A stretch of DNA of 64,000 bases, taken from Brevibacterium sanguinis. GTDB taxonomy: Bacteria; Actinomycetota; Actinomycetes; Actinomycetales; Brevibacteriaceae. This document shows positions 8,090-16,894 of this stretch, one piece after another (the stretch's first letter is position 1; every line of letters begins with the position of its first letter). A program made the position numbers and the translations under genes. A model generated the notes under the pieces. The model was not told where the DNA came from and ran no database searches. It saw nothing but the letters and a program-made list of their open reading frames with translations. Location: assembly GCF_003315415.1 (NCBI RefSeq), contig NZ_QNSB01000003.1, positions 186,001 to 250,000 of the forward strand, in the 5' to 3' direction.

Positions 8090-8575
8090 ATGTCCGACAC
8101 CGACTACCCCGACGACACGTTCGCCCGGTCCCGGACGATCCCGGCCCCCGCCTCGGCGATCTTCGCGATCCTCGCCGATCCCTCCCGCCACCGGGAGACC
8201 GAACCGGGGGACTGGGTGCGCAGCGCGATCGACCCGGAGCCGATCACCGGGGCCGGCCAGATCTTCGGGATGAACATGTACGCCGAAGGCCCGGGCGACT
8301 ACCGGATGCACAACACGGTGACGTCCTTCGCGCCGAACCGGACGATCGCGTGGGACCCGGGACAGCCCGACGAGACCGGGACCGTGGTCCCGGGCGGCTG
8401 GCGCTGGCGCTACGACCTCGAGGAGGTCGACGGCGGCACCGAGGTGACATTGACCTACGACTGGTCGGCGACCCCGCAGGAGACCCGCGACTTCTTCGGT
8501 GGCTTCCCGGCCGTCGGGCCCGAGTTCCTCGAGGAGTCACTGGCGAGCCTGGAGCGTGCCGTGACCAGGAGCTGA
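8090..8575 (+). CDS. SRPBCC (START/polyketide-cyclase-like) family protein
   Basis: A 161-residue helix-grip protein: RTIPAPASAIFAILADPSRH at the N terminus and TEVTLTYDWSATP followed by a long C-terminal helix are typical of the SRPBCC fold, which makes a hydrophobic cavity for lipids or small ligands. The ATG at 8090 has GAAGGA about 6 nt upstream. The frame is open from 8039 without a ribosome site. Ligand and role unknown; only 18 bp separate it from the following alpha/beta hydrolase. Confidence 0.8.
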   Translation: MSDTDYPDDTFARSRTIPAPASAIFAILADPSRHRETEPGDWVRSAIDPEPITGAGQIFGMNMYAEGPGDYRMHNTVTSFAPNRTIAWDPGQPDETGTVVPGGWRWRYDLEEVDGGTEVTLTYDWSATPQETRDFFGGFPAVGPEFLEESLASLERAVTRS

Positions 8576-8580
8576 GCCGG

Positions 8581-8586
8581 TAGGGT
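8581..8586 (+). promoter_or_regulatory. -10 box TAGGGT of leaderless hydrolase promoter
   Basis: TAGGGT lies 7 nt before the GTG at 8594, just after the SRPBCC gene stop. Confidence 0.5.
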
Positions 8587-8593
8587 GGGAGGC

Positions 8594-9391
8594 GTGAGTG
8601 AGATCGCCACCAGACAGATCGGTGAGGCCGGACCGAGGATCGTGTTCGTCCACGGCCTCTTCGGGCGGGGGAAGAACTTCACCTCGATCGCCAAGTCCCT
8701 GGAACCCGAGTACTCGAGTCTGCTCCTCGACCTGCCCAACCACGGCGAGTCGGCGTGGACGGACACCTTCGACTACATCGAACTCGCCGACTCCGTCGCC
8801 GCCACCATCGCCGAGGTGACCGCCGCCGACGACCGGCCCGTGCACCTCGTCGGGCACTCCCTGGGTGGGAAGGTCGCGATGGTGCTCGCGCTGCGCCACC
8901 CCGAGCTCGTCGACCGCCTCGTCGTCGTCGACATCGCACCGACCTCCGGGAGGGCCTCTGGCGAATTCGAGCACCTGCTGTCCAGCCTCGCCGCGCTCGA
9001 CCTCGGCGCCATCGGATCCCGAGGCGAGGCCGACGAGGCGCTGCGAGGGCCCATTCCCTCCGACCGGGTGCGCGGCTTCCTGCTGCAGAACCTCCGCACG
9101 ACGCCCGAGGGCTACGCCTGGCAGCCCAACCTCGACCTGCTCCGTGACAGCCTGCCGGTGATCGGATCGTTCCCGACCACCGAGGAGATCGGTGCCGAGC
9201 CCTTCGACCATCCCGTGCTGTGGATGGCGGGGGAGCGGTCGGACTACGTCGCCAAGGACGACCTGCCCGCGATGCGCGCCCTCTTCCCCCGCACGACGCT
9301 GCTCACCGTCAAGGACGCCGGCCATTGGGTGCACTCCGAGGCGCCGCAGACGTTCGTCTCGGCCCTGCGGATCTTCCTCGGCCGCGACTGA
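8594..9391 (+). CDS. Alpha/beta-fold hydrolase (YbfF-type esterase)
   Basis: A 265-residue serine hydrolase. The oxyanion-hole segment is VFVHGLFGRGKNF (residues 15-27) and the nucleophile elbow is VGHSLGGKV (Ser near residue 91). The C-terminal histidine lies in VKDAGHWVHSEAP. The HGLFG...N spacing resembles the E. coli YbfF esterase group. The GTG at 8594 follows TAGGGT by 7 nt; a GTG at 8585 is in frame but less likely. Substrate unknown. Confidence 0.85.
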   Translation: MSEIATRQIGEAGPRIVFVHGLFGRGKNFTSIAKSLEPEYSSLLLDLPNHGESAWTDTFDYIELADSVAATIAEVTAADDRPVHLVGHSLGGKVAMVLALRHPELVDRLVVVDIAPTSGRASGEFEHLLSSLAALDLGAIGSRGEADEALRGPIPSDRVRGFLLQNLRTTPEGYAWQPNLDLLRDSLPVIGSFPTTEEIGAEPFDHPVLWMAGERSDYVAKDDLPAMRALFPRTTLLTVKDAGHWVHSEAPQTFVSALRIFLGRD

Positions 9392-9511
9392 TCGCAGTCG
9401 GACAATGATGACGACCGGATCCGATCGCCGCCGGAAGCGGAATATGCTGGACACCGGTGATGTTGAGACACCAGGTCTGAACAGGACACCAACACCGATG
9501 AGGAGGAGCGA

Positions 9512-10420
9512 GTGAGCACAGCGATCCCGACCGATTCCACGCCCAAGTTCGCCGAGTACGTCCACGGCGAACGACTGGTCAGCACCGACTGGGTGGCCGA
9601 GCATGCGGGAACCCCGGGTCTCGTCATCGTCGAAAGCGACGAGGACGTCCTCCTCTACGAGACCGGACACATCCCGGGTGCGGTGAAGATCGACTGGCAC
9701 ACCGAGCTCAACGACCCCGTCTCCCGCGACTACGTCGACGGTGAGGGATTCGCGGCTCTGCTGTCGAGGAAGGGGATCTCGCGCGATGACACGATCGTCT
9801 TCTACGGCGACAAGTCGAACTGGTGGGCCGCATACGCCCTGTGGGTGTTCTCCCTCTTCGGCCACGAGGACCTGCGGCTGATGGACGGCGGTCGGGCGAA
9901 ATGGCAGGCCGAGGGCCGCGAGATGACCACCGAGAAGCCGCAGCGGGAGAGGACCGACTACCCGATCGTCGACCGCGACGACTCGACGCTGCGCGCCTTC
10001 CTCCCCGACGTCCGCGACAACCTCGGGCAGTTCCCGCTCATCGACGTGCGCAGCCCCGAGGAGTACACGGGCGAGCGCACGCACATGCCCGACTACCCGG
10101 AGGAGGGGGCCCTGCGCGGCGGCCACATCCCCAGCGCGCAGTCTGTGCCCTGGGCGAAGGCCGCGAACGAGGACGGCACCTTCAAGACCGCCGCCGAGTT
10201 GCGCGAGATCTACGCGGAGCAGGCCGGGCTCGGCACCGCTGACGAGGTCATCGCCTACTGCCGGATCGGCGAGCGCTCGAGCCACACCTGGTTCGTCCTC
10301 CAGCACCTGCTCGGATACGAGCACGTGCGCAACTACGACGGCTCCTGGACGGAGTGGGGCAACGCCGTGCGTGTGCCCATCGCGACCGGACCGGAACCCG
10401 GTGAGGTGCCCGGACGCTGA
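9512..10420 (+). CDS. sseA: Thiosulfate/3-mercaptopyruvate sulfurtransferase
   Basis: A 302-residue two-domain rhodanese. The inactive N-terminal domain has [19 protein letters not shown]. The C-terminal domain has [12 protein letters not shown] and the active loop [11 protein letters not shown] with the persulfide cysteine at residue 250. It transfers sulfane sulfur to thiol acceptors. The GTG start has AGGAGGAG 3 nt upstream; TATGCT at 9443-9448 could be the -10 box. Its stop overlaps the SufE start by 1 nt (TGATG), the same pairing as M. tuberculosis sseA with its SufE-like neighbour, suggesting coupled sulfur handling. Confidence 0.9.
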   Translation: MSTAIPTDSTPKFAEYVHGERLVSTDWVAEHAGTPGLVIVESDEDVLLYETGHIPGAVKIDWHTELNDPVSRDYVDGEGFAALLSRKGISRDDTIVFYGDKSNWWAAYALWVFSLFGHEDLRLMDGGRAKWQAEGREMTTEKPQRERTDYPIVDRDDSTLRAFLPDVRDNLGQFPLIDVRSPEEYTGERTHMPDYPEEGALRGGHIPSAQSVPWAKAANEDGTFKTAAELREIYAEQAGLGTADEVIAYCRIGERSSHTWFVLQHLLGYEHVRNYDGSWTEWGNAVRVPIATGPEPGEVPGR

Positions 10421-10887
10421 TGACCACGGATACGAACACCGATCTGCCCGAGAGCCTGCGGGAGATCGTCGAGGACTTCGCCGAGACCGGACCCGACGAG
10501 AGGCTCGAGCTGCTGCTCGAGTTCTCCTCGGAGCTGCCCGCATTGCCCGAACGCTACGCCGAGCATCCCGAGCTGCTCGAACCCGTTCCCGAGTGCCAGT
10601 CCCCGATCTTCCTCGTCACCGAGGTCGACGACCCCGAGCAGGGCCCGCAGGCGACCGTCCACCTCCACTTCTCGGCGCCTCCGGAGGCGCCGACGACGCG
10701 TGGTTTCGCCGGGATCCTCCGCGAGGGCCTCGACGGGCTCTCCGCCGAGGCGGTGCTCTCGGTCCCGGCGGACCTGCCCCTGCGCCTGTCGCTGACGCAG
10801 GCGGTGAGCCCGCTGCGGCTGCGAGGGATGAGCGGCATGCTCTCGCGGATCCAGCGCCAGGTCTCGGAGCGCATCGGCAGGATCTGA
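10420..10887 (+). CDS. SufE family sulfur-acceptor protein
   Basis: A 155-residue SufE-domain protein that should accept persulfide sulfur and stimulate a cysteine desulfurase or sulfurtransferase. LREIVEDFAETGPDERLELLLEFS is the N-terminal SufE helix pair. VPECQSPIFL contains the acceptor cysteine (residue 59). The C-terminal RGMSGMLSRIQRQV matches the usual last helix. It is translationally coupled to the sulfurtransferase, so that enzyme is the likely partner. Confidence 0.88.
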   Translation: MTTDTNTDLPESLREIVEDFAETGPDERLELLLEFSSELPALPERYAEHPELLEPVPECQSPIFLVTEVDDPEQGPQATVHLHFSAPPEAPTTRGFAGILREGLDGLSAEAVLSVPADLPLRLSLTQAVSPLRLRGMSGMLSRIQRQVSERIGRI

Positions 10888-10891
10888 TAAC

Positions 10892-10925
10892 TTAGGTGAG
10901 ACTTCCCTTCATTAGTCTGACCTAA
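10892..10925 (+). promoter_or_regulatory. Facing iron-box half-sites before the siderophore importer
   Basis: TTAGGTGAGACT (10892-10903) and AGTCTGACCTAA (10914-10925) form an inverted repeat with 11 of 12 matching positions and a 10-nt spacer. Each arm matches half of the DtxR/IdeR consensus TTAGGTTAGGCTAACCTAA, so two repressor dimers may bind side by side. TAACTT (10888-10893) or TAGTCT (10913-10918) could be the -10 box. Confidence 0.75.
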
Positions 10926-10936
10926 GGAACCCTGCC

Positions 10937-12055
10937 ATGAGCGGTCTCGCCACCGAATCGGCGACACGTCACGCCGGTGCGCCCGCGCCCGGGACCACCG
11001 CAGCCGTGGACTCCGCACCGCGGGCCGACGGCGTCGCCCGGGCCCCGGGTGCGGCACTGCGGCGCAAACGGGTCCTCGGGCTCATCGCCTCGATCATCGT
11101 CCTCGCCGCCATGATCGTGGCCTCGCTGGCGATCGGCTCCCGCGACATCGCCGTCGCCGAGGTGGTGCGAGCCCTGGTCGACCCGACCGACAGCGACGAC
11201 CACCTCGTCGTCCTCGAACTGCGCCTGCCGCGCACGGTGCTCGGCATCCTCGTCGGCGTAGCCCTCGGCTCGGCCGGCGGGCTCATGCAGGCACTGACCC
11301 GCAATCCCCTGGCCGACCCCGGCATCCTCGGCGTCAACGCCGGAGCCTCGCTCGCGGTGGCCGTCGGCATCGGCTTCTTCGGCGTCGCCTCGATCAGCGG
11401 CTATATCTGGTTCGCGTTCATCGGAGCGCTGCTGGCGACCATCGCGGTCTACCTCATCGGCTCGGCCGGACCCAGCCGCAGCGTCGACCCGATCCGGCTG
11501 ACCCTGGCCGGGGTCGCGGTCGCCGCGGTCCTCGCGGGGCTGACGAAGGGCATCCTGCTCACCGACGAACGCGCCTTCGACGCGTTCCGCGCCTGGGACG
11601 TCGGGGCGATCGCCGGCCGCGGCTTCGACACCGTCGCGGCCGTTGCCCCCTTCGTCGGGGTGGGAGTCGTCCTCACCCTGCTCCTGTCCCGCGCGCTCAA
11701 TGCCGTCGCTCTCGGCGACGACCTTGCCGCGGGTCTCGGCGTCTCGGTCCAGCGGACCCGGATCCTGTCGATCCTCGCCGTGACCCTGCTGGCCGGTGCC
11801 GCGACCGCGGCGGCCGGCCCCATCGGCTTCATCGGCCTGATGATCCCGCACATCGCGCGCTGGATCGTCGGAACGGATCAGCGCTGGATCCTCGGCTACT
11901 CCCTGCTCCTGTCGCCCATCCTCCTTCTCTTCTCCGACGTCCTCGGCCGCGTCGTGATGAAGCCCGGTGAGCTCCAGGTCGGCGTGGTCACGGCGTTCGT
12001 CGGCGCCCCCGTGCTCATCGCCCTGGTCCGGAGGAAGAAGGCGAGCGGACTGTGA
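10937..12055 (+). CDS. Siderophore ABC importer permease 1 (FecCD family)
   Basis: A 372-residue inner-membrane permease with a soluble N-terminal tail of about 45 residues and then roughly ten membrane helices. LRLPRTVLGILVGVALGSAGGLMQALTRNPLADPGILGVNAGA is the family hallmark. GAATAAAGPIGFIGLMIPHIAR is the loop that docks the ATPase. It is the first gene of a four-gene operon behind the iron boxes and overlaps the second permease by 4 nt (GTGA). Confidence 0.93.
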   Translation: MSGLATESATRHAGAPAPGTTAAVDSAPRADGVARAPGAALRRKRVLGLIASIIVLAAMIVASLAIGSRDIAVAEVVRALVDPTDSDDHLVVLELRLPRTVLGILVGVALGSAGGLMQALTRNPLADPGILGVNAGASLAVAVGIGFFGVASISGYIWFAFIGALLATIAVYLIGSAGPSRSVDPIRLTLAGVAVAAVLAGLTKGILLTDERAFDAFRAWDVGAIAGRGFDTVAAVAPFVGVGVVLTLLLSRALNAVALGDDLAAGLGVSVQRTRILSILAVTLLAGAATAAAGPIGFIGLMIPHIARWIVGTDQRWILGYSLLLSPILLLFSDVLGRVVMKPGELQVGVVTAFVGAPVLIALVRRKKASGL

Positions 12056-13128
12056 CGATCACCGACACCCGACGGAGCACCGACGGCTCCGAGCGCATCG
12101 ACTTCGGGCGTCCGATGCTGCGTATCCTCGGATTCCGCATCGACGTGCGCGTCGTCGTCACCGCCGTCGTCCTCGGCATCCTCGCCGCGGCCTGCGGATT
12201 CCTCGGACTCATGCTCGGGGAGTTCGACCTCACCCCCGCCGAGGTCTTCGCCGGACTGTTCGGCGAGGCCGACCGACGCATCGTCAACATCGTCGTCGGG
12301 GAATGGCGCGCCCCCCGGATCCTCGCCGGGATCGTCCTCGGCGCCGGACTCGGAGTCTCCGGCGCCGTGTTCCAGTCCCTGACCCGCAACCCGCTCGGCA
12401 GCCCCGACATCATCGGATTCTCCACCGGCGCCTACACGGGAGGCATCGTCACGATCATCCTCTTCGGCTCGAGCTTCGTCTCCACCGCCGGCGGCGCCAT
12501 CATCGGCGGACTGGCGACGGCGATCCTCGTCTACCTGCTGACGTGGAAGGGCGGGGTGCAGGGATTCCGGCTCATCATCGTCGGCATCGCCCTGACCGCG
12601 ATGCTCGCGGCCTTCAACACCTGGCTGATCATGCGCTCCGACCTCGAACTCGCGATGGCCGCCGCGACTTGGGGCGCGGGCACCCTCAACGGCATGGGCT
12701 GGGAGACGATCGTCCCCGCCGGGCTGGCCACCATCGCCCTGTCGATCGCCTGCGGGCTCTTCGCCCGCGACCTCGGGACCCTCGAACTCGGCGACGACAC
12801 CGCCAAGGCGCTCGGCGTGCGCAACGAACCCGTGCGCGCCTGCCTCATCCTCCTCGGCGTCGCGCTCGTCGCCGTCGTCACCGCCGCTGCCGGGCCCATC
12901 GCGTTCGTCGCCCTCGCGTCCCCGCAGATCGGGCGTCGGATCGCCCGCGCCCAGGGCACCAGTCTCCTCGCCGCGGCCGGCGTCGGCGCTCTGCTGCTCG
13001 TCGCCGCGGACCTCGTCGCCCAGCATGCCCTCGGCGACATCCAACTGCCCGTCGGTGTCGTCACCGTGTGCATCGGCGGCATCTACCTCATCTGGCTGCT
13101 CGTCCACGAAGCACGGAAGGCACTATGA
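12052..13128 (+). CDS. Siderophore ABC importer permease 2 (FecCD family)
   Basis: A 358-residue FecCD permease that should pair with the preceding gene as a heterodimer. WRAPRILAGIVLGAGLGVSGAVFQSLTRNPLGSPDIIGF is the conserved helix-loop region, and AGPIAFVALASPQIGRRIAR is the coupling loop. The GTG start overlaps the upstream stop by 4 nt and the downstream ATPase ATG overlaps its stop by 4 nt, so the operon is translationally coupled throughout. Confidence 0.93.
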   Translation: MTITDTRRSTDGSERIDFGRPMLRILGFRIDVRVVVTAVVLGILAAACGFLGLMLGEFDLTPAEVFAGLFGEADRRIVNIVVGEWRAPRILAGIVLGAGLGVSGAVFQSLTRNPLGSPDIIGFSTGAYTGGIVTIILFGSSFVSTAGGAIIGGLATAILVYLLTWKGGVQGFRLIIVGIALTAMLAAFNTWLIMRSDLELAMAAATWGAGTLNGMGWETIVPAGLATIALSIACGLFARDLGTLELGDDTAKALGVRNEPVRACLILLGVALVAVVTAAAGPIAFVALASPQIGRRIARAQGTSLLAAAGVGALLLVAADLVAQHALGDIQLPVGVVTVCIGGIYLIWLLVHEARKAL

Positions 13129-14045
13129 ATCCTCAGACACTGACCATCGCCGAGGCGGTCCCAGGCACCCGCGACTCCCGCCCTCCCCTCGTGGCCCGGG
13201 AGCTCGACCTCTCCTACGACCAGCGGCGCATCGTCTCCGGACTGGACCTCGAGATCCCCGCCGGGCAGTTCAGCGTCATCGTCGGCCCGAACGCCTGCGG
13301 GAAGTCGACGCTCCTGCGGGCACTCGCCCGGCTCCTGCCGCCGACGAACGGCAGCGTGCTCCTCGACGGTCAGGACATCGCGAGGATGAGGACGAAGCAG
13401 ATCGCCAAGCGCCTGGGGCTGCTGCCGCAGAGCTCGATCGCGCCGGAGGGCATCACCGTCGGTGAGCTCGTCTCCCGCGGGCGCCACCCCCACCAGTCGT
13501 TCCTGCGCCAGTGGACCGACGAGGACGAGGCCGCGGTGCTCGCCGCCCTGCGCGCCACGAACACCGAGACACTGTCGTCCCGGCCGGTCGACGAGCTCTC
13601 CGGCGGGCAGCGGCAGCGGGTGTGGGTGGCGATGGTGCTCGCCCAGGAGACCCCGCTGCTCCTGCTCGACGAACCGACGACGTTCCTCGACGTCGCCTTC
13701 CAGATCGACCTGCTCGACCTCTTCGCCCAGCTCAACCACGACCACGGGCACACGCTCGTCGCCGTGCTCCACGACCTCAACCAGGCCTGCCGGTACGCGG
13801 ACTCGATCATCGCGATGAAGGACGGCGTCGTCGTCGCCCAGGGCGCGCCCGACCAGATCGTCACCGCCGATCTCGTCCGCGACGTGTTCGGCATCGACTG
13901 CACCGTCATCGCCGACCCTGTCACCGGGGCGCCGATGATCGTCCCGGGAATGCCGCGGAAGACCGCCTCCGCTCGCCAGGGCGCCGCAGCGCGGACCACG
14001 CCCGCAGAGACGAACCCCACCGCACGGAAGGACACCGAGGAATGA
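13125..14045 (+). CDS. Siderophore ABC importer ATPase (FepC-like)
   Basis: A 306-residue ATP-binding subunit. Walker A is GPNACGKST (the GPNxCGKST form usual in ferric-siderophore ATPases), the signature is LSGGQRQR, Walker B is LLLLDEPTTFLD, and the switch histidine is in VLHDLNQACRYAD. The C-terminal 30 residues form a polar tail rich in Ala, Thr and Pro. The open frame runs far upstream, but the ATG at 13125 overlapping the permease stop (ATGA) is the clear start. It also overlaps the next gene by 4 nt. Confidence 0.93.
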   Translation: MNPQTLTIAEAVPGTRDSRPPLVARELDLSYDQRRIVSGLDLEIPAGQFSVIVGPNACGKSTLLRALARLLPPTNGSVLLDGQDIARMRTKQIAKRLGLLPQSSIAPEGITVGELVSRGRHPHQSFLRQWTDEDEAAVLAALRATNTETLSSRPVDELSGGQRQRVWVAMVLAQETPLLLLDEPTTFLDVAFQIDLLDLFAQLNHDHGHTLVAVLHDLNQACRYADSIIAMKDGVVVAQGAPDQIVTADLVRDVFGIDCTVIADPVTGAPMIVPGMPRKTASARQGAAARTTPAETNPTARKDTEE

Positions 14046-14977
14046 CGAGACCGACCTCGCTCTTCGCCGTTATCGCCGCCGGCACCCTGCTGCTGAGCGG
14101 ATGCACGGGAACGGGCGCTGCCGAAACCGGGTCCACCTCGGCGGGCACGGTCACCGTCTCCACGCTCAAGGGGGAGGTCGAGGTTCCCGCGAACGTCGAG
14201 AACGTCGTTGCCCTGACCTCGCCCGCGGCCGACGTCTCCGCCGAGCTCGGCCTCACCCCCGTCGCCGTCGAGGAGTCCTCGACCGGGCTCCAGCCCTGGC
14301 AGCAGGACTCCCTGGCAGCGGTCGCCGACCCAGCGCTCGGCGATGACGAGGGCGCGCTCGACATCGAGAAGATCGCCTCCTACGAGCCCGACGTCATCTT
14401 CGCCGGACCGTGGCAGGTCGCTGATGACTCCGTGCACCGGCAGCTGAGCGAGATCGCCCCGGTCGTCGTCCCCGACTCCGAGGCGGTCAACCCGGACTGG
14501 GACGACACACTGACCACGGTGGGCCAGGCCCTCGGGAAGTCGGATGATGCGGAGAGGATCCTCACCGAGACCCAGGAGAGCCTGGCCGCGGTCGGCGAGG
14601 AGACCGGTGCCGAGGGCCGGACCTACCAGCTGGTCTCGCCTCGGCCCGATGGCATCTACTTCGGCAACGCCGCCCCGCTGGAGCTGTTCGGCCTCGAACC
14701 CGGCAGGCACCAGACTCCCGAGGAGGTCAATCGCTTCGCGCTGTCGGCCGAGAACCTCGACGAACTCGACGCCGACCACCTCTTCATCTGGGCGATGGAC
14801 GAGGAGTCGAGGAAGTCCCTCGAGGACAATCCGACCTTCGATTCGCTGCCGGCGGTGCAGTCGGGCCGGGCGCAGTTCATCGACACCGACGTCGCCACCG
14901 CGATCAACGCCGCGAGCCCGGCGAGCCTGCGCTGGCTCGTCGACGAGGGCGGGTTCAGGGACGTTCTGGCGAAGTAG
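14042..14977 (+). CDS. Siderophore-binding lipoprotein of the importer
   Basis: A 311-residue class III substrate-binding protein with lipobox LSGC (Cys near residue 21). VTVSTLKGEVEVPANVENVVALTSPAADVSAELG and DIEKIASYEPDVIFAGPW mark the FecB/FepB-like fold. It is the last gene of the importer operon, coupled by ATGA. It is diverged from the lone lipoprotein at 6467, so the two may bind different ferric siderophores. The 3' end overlaps the convergent DUF808 gene by 23 nt. Confidence 0.92.
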   Translation: MTRPTSLFAVIAAGTLLLSGCTGTGAAETGSTSAGTVTVSTLKGEVEVPANVENVVALTSPAADVSAELGLTPVAVEESSTGLQPWQQDSLAAVADPALGDDEGALDIEKIASYEPDVIFAGPWQVADDSVHRQLSEIAPVVVPDSEAVNPDWDDTLTTVGQALGKSDDAERILTETQESLAAVGEETGAEGRTYQLVSPRPDGIYFGNAAPLELFGLEPGRHQTPEEVNRFALSAENLDELDADHLFIWAMDEESRKSLEDNPTFDSLPAVQSGRAQFIDTDVATAINAASPASLRWLVDEGGFRDVLAK

Positions 14978-15968
14978 TCCCGGGCTCCGTGGTCCCGGTC
15001 GCCGTCGGCTCATCCTTCTTCTGGCCGCGCTTGATGAGAGCGGTGATGGCGAGGGCGATCCCGGCGACGATGCTGCCCCAGACGAGGCCGAGGATGAGGG
15101 AGAAGAAGGTGTTGACGAGCCAGCCGAGGATGCTGCCGATCCCCGCGACCGCCGCGGCTGGCTCCTCGAGGTGGTGGACGAAGCCGTAGAGGGCGTGCAG
15201 GCCGAGCTCGTCGGTTCCGACGAGGATGATGTGGCCGCCGACCCACAGCATGGCGAAGGTGCCGATGACGGAGAGGGCCGCGAGCAGCTTCGGCATGGCC
15301 TTGACGAGGAACTCGCCGAACCTCTGCGCCCCGGGCTTGGTCCCGCCGGCCATGTGGAGGCCGATGTCGTCCATCTTGACGATGAGCGCGACGACCCCGT
15401 AGACGCCGATGGTGATCGCGAGGGCGACGACGACGAGGATGATCGCGCGGCTGACCAGCGTCTCGGCGGCCACCTCGTTGAGCGCGATGACCATGATCTC
15501 GCAGCTGAGGACGAAGTCGGTGGTGATGGCCCCGCGCACGATCTTCTTCTCGGGGTCGGCGTCGGGTGCGTGCTTGGACTGCTTCTGCGCCGGCTTCTCG
15601 TGGTGTTCGATCCAGCCGAACTTCTCGAACACCTTCTCCGCACCCTCGAAGCACAGATAGGTTCCGCCGACCATGAGCAGAGGGGTGAGCAGCCAGGGCA
15701 GGAACTGGCTGAGCAGGAGGATGATCGGCAGGATGATGACGATCTTGTTGAACAGCGAGCCCAGCGCGATCCGCCTGATGATCGGCAGCTCCCGTTTGGG
15801 ATCGACCCCCTCGACGAACTTCGGGGTCACCGCGGCATCGTCGACGACGACGCCGACGGTCTTCGACCCGGCGCGACCGGCTCCGGCAGCGACGTCATCG
15901 AGGCTGGCTGCGGAGAGTTTGACGAGTGCTGCGACGTCGTCGAGGAGTGCGATGAGACCACCGGCCAT
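14955..15968 (-). CDS. DUF808 family inner-membrane protein (YedI-like)
   Basis: A 337-residue membrane protein opening MAGGLIALLDDVAALVKLSAASLDDVAAGAGRAG, diagnostic for DUF808, followed by the conserved VVVDDAAVTPKFV and at least six hydrophobic segments. GAITTDFVLSCEIMVIAL and the LICFEGAEK-like MVGGTYLCFEGAEKVFEK helix are also conserved. Function in the family is unknown; transport is often assumed without proof. GAGGGAAC precedes the ATG. The C-terminal tail is polar and rich in Thr and Pro, and overlaps the convergent lipoprotein gene. Confidence 0.88.
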   Translation of the reverse strand: MAGGLIALLDDVAALVKLSAASLDDVAAGAGRAGSKTVGVVVDDAAVTPKFVEGVDPKRELPIIRRIALGSLFNKIVIILPIILLLSQFLPWLLTPLLMVGGTYLCFEGAEKVFEKFGWIEHHEKPAQKQSKHAPDADPEKKIVRGAITTDFVLSCEIMVIALNEVAAETLVSRAIILVVVALAITIGVYGVVALIVKMDDIGLHMAGGTKPGAQRFGEFLVKAMPKLLAALSVIGTFAMLWVGGHIILVGTDELGLHALYGFVHHLEEPAAAVAGIGSILGWLVNTFFSLILGLVWGSIVAGIALAITALIKRGQKKDEPTATGTTEPGTTSPERP

Positions 15969-16019
15969 GAGCGTTCCCTCTGTTGGATCCGTTGACTGCT
16001 GACGAAAGGAGCGGGAGTG

Positions 16020-16041
16020 CGACGCCGGCTAACCGGCGTCG
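16020..16041 (-). terminator. Stem-loop at the end of the META gene pair
   Basis: CGACGCCGG-CTAA-CCGGCGTCG forms a 9-bp stem with a 4-nt loop. It includes the stop codon of the 16029-16385 gene. There is no clear T-tract. Confidence 0.5.
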
Positions 16042-16385
16042 TCGCGGCGGAGCGTGCCGACCTCATGGGAGCGGATGTCGAAGACGACGAGCTCGTCACC
16101 GCGGACCTCGACGCTGCGGGCCCCGGTGACCCAGGCCTGGAGGTTCGGGGTCGCCATCAGGGTCGTCATCGCGGGACGGATCGTCGCCCGCGATCCCGTG
16201 CCCTTGTCCGTCGAAACGTCCGTATCGGATCCCTCGGCCGCCGAGGCGATCGTCCCGTCCTCGTCCCATGTGGTCACGAGGCGGTTGATGCCGTCGCTGC
16301 CCTGGACCTGATGGTCCTCGGTGAAGCGGAGGAATGCCTTGGGGTTGGCCTCGGAGCGCCAGGTGCCGATGAATGGGTGTGTCAT
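16029..16385 (-). CDS. Small META-like (HslJ-type) protein
   Basis: A 118-residue protein with no signal peptide. FIGTWRSEANPKAFLRFTEDHQVQGSDGINRL resembles the META/HslJ start (G-x-W...L-x-F...V-x-G-x-x-G-C-N) but lacks the usual cysteine. The last half repeats the pattern of the preceding lipoprotein (VEVRGDELVVFDIRSHEVGTL against VSVEGDTMTVLDIEGNEIGEL), so the two are likely duplicates with one copy having lost its export signal. Its ATG overlaps the upstream stop by 4 nt. Confidence 0.65.
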   Translation of the reverse strand: MTHPFIGTWRSEANPKAFLRFTEDHQVQGSDGINRLVTTWDEDGTIASAAEGSDTDVSTDKGTGSRATIRPAMTTLMATPNLQAWVTGARSVEVRGDELVVFDIRSHEVGTLRRDDAG

Positions 16386-16882
16386 TTCTCCACCTTCGTC
16401 AGTTCGCCGATCTCGTTGCCCTCGATGTCGAGGACCGTCATCGTGTCACCCTCGACGCTGACTGTCGAGACCTTGGCCAGCCACGTGTCGACTCCGGCGC
16501 ACGCCTTCTGGGTGGAGGCGAACGGCTTGATCTTCACGGTGTCGCCCTCGGCCGTCCAGGTCGAGGAGATCGCATTGCAGCCGTCCGTGCCCGCGACCGC
16601 GCCTTCGGGCGAGAACTCGAGGTACGGATCTCCCTGACCCGCCGCGTACCAGCGGCCTGTCGTCAGCGCCTCGACGTCGAGGCCGCTCGTGTCGCCGGGA
16701 CCCGTCGAAGGCGGACCGGAGCCGTCAGGAGGGGTGACCACTTCGCTCGTCTCCGGGGCGGAACCGTCACCGAGGCCGTCGGTCGGCTCCTGCGTGTCGC
16801 AGGCGGTGAGGACCAGTGCGAGGAGGGCGATGAGCCCGGCCAGGATGAGCAGTCGGGCGTGTGCTGATCGAAGTGAACGCAT
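16382..16882 (-). CDS. META-domain lipoprotein
   Basis: A 166-residue exported lipoprotein. A hydrophobic signal ends in LTAC (Cys near residue 28), then a Pro/Ser/Thr-rich spacer (30-68), then the META domain: GRWYAAGQGDPYLEFSPEGAVAGTDGCNAISSTW. HslJ-type domains are linked to envelope stress or inhibitor resistance, but the role here is unknown. Leaderless start: TAGGAT then 6 nt then ATG. It is co-transcribed with the cytoplasmic META-like gene. Confidence 0.78.
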   Translation of the reverse strand: MRSLRSAHARLLILAGLIALLALVLTACDTQEPTDGLGDGSAPETSEVVTPPDGSGPPSTGPGDTSGLDVEALTTGRWYAAGQGDPYLEFSPEGAVAGTDGCNAISSTWTAEGDTVKIKPFASTQKACAGVDTWLAKVSTVSVEGDTMTVLDIEGNEIGELTKVEK

Positions 16883-16888
16883 GGGCCA

Positions 16889-16894
16889 ATCCTA
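16889..16894 (-). promoter_or_regulatory. -10 box TAGGAT of leaderless META operon promoter
   Basis: TAGGAT, then 6 nt, then ATG at 16882 on the minus strand. Confidence 0.65.

Noticed and set aside
8537..10543. A 668-residue minus-strand open frame over the hydrolase and sulfurtransferase
   Set aside because: It covers several clear plus-strand genes with intact catalytic motifs and has low-complexity antisense composition.
10888..10936. Riboswitch before the siderophore importer
   Set aside because: The gap is too short and the sequence is explained by iron boxes; no conserved riboswitch core is visible.
11967..13124. In-frame extension of the siderophore ATPase upstream of 13125
   Set aside because: It is an Arg/Pro/His-rich shadow of the permease gene in a different frame. 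The ATG at 13125 overlaps the permease stop in the same way as the other genes of the operon.
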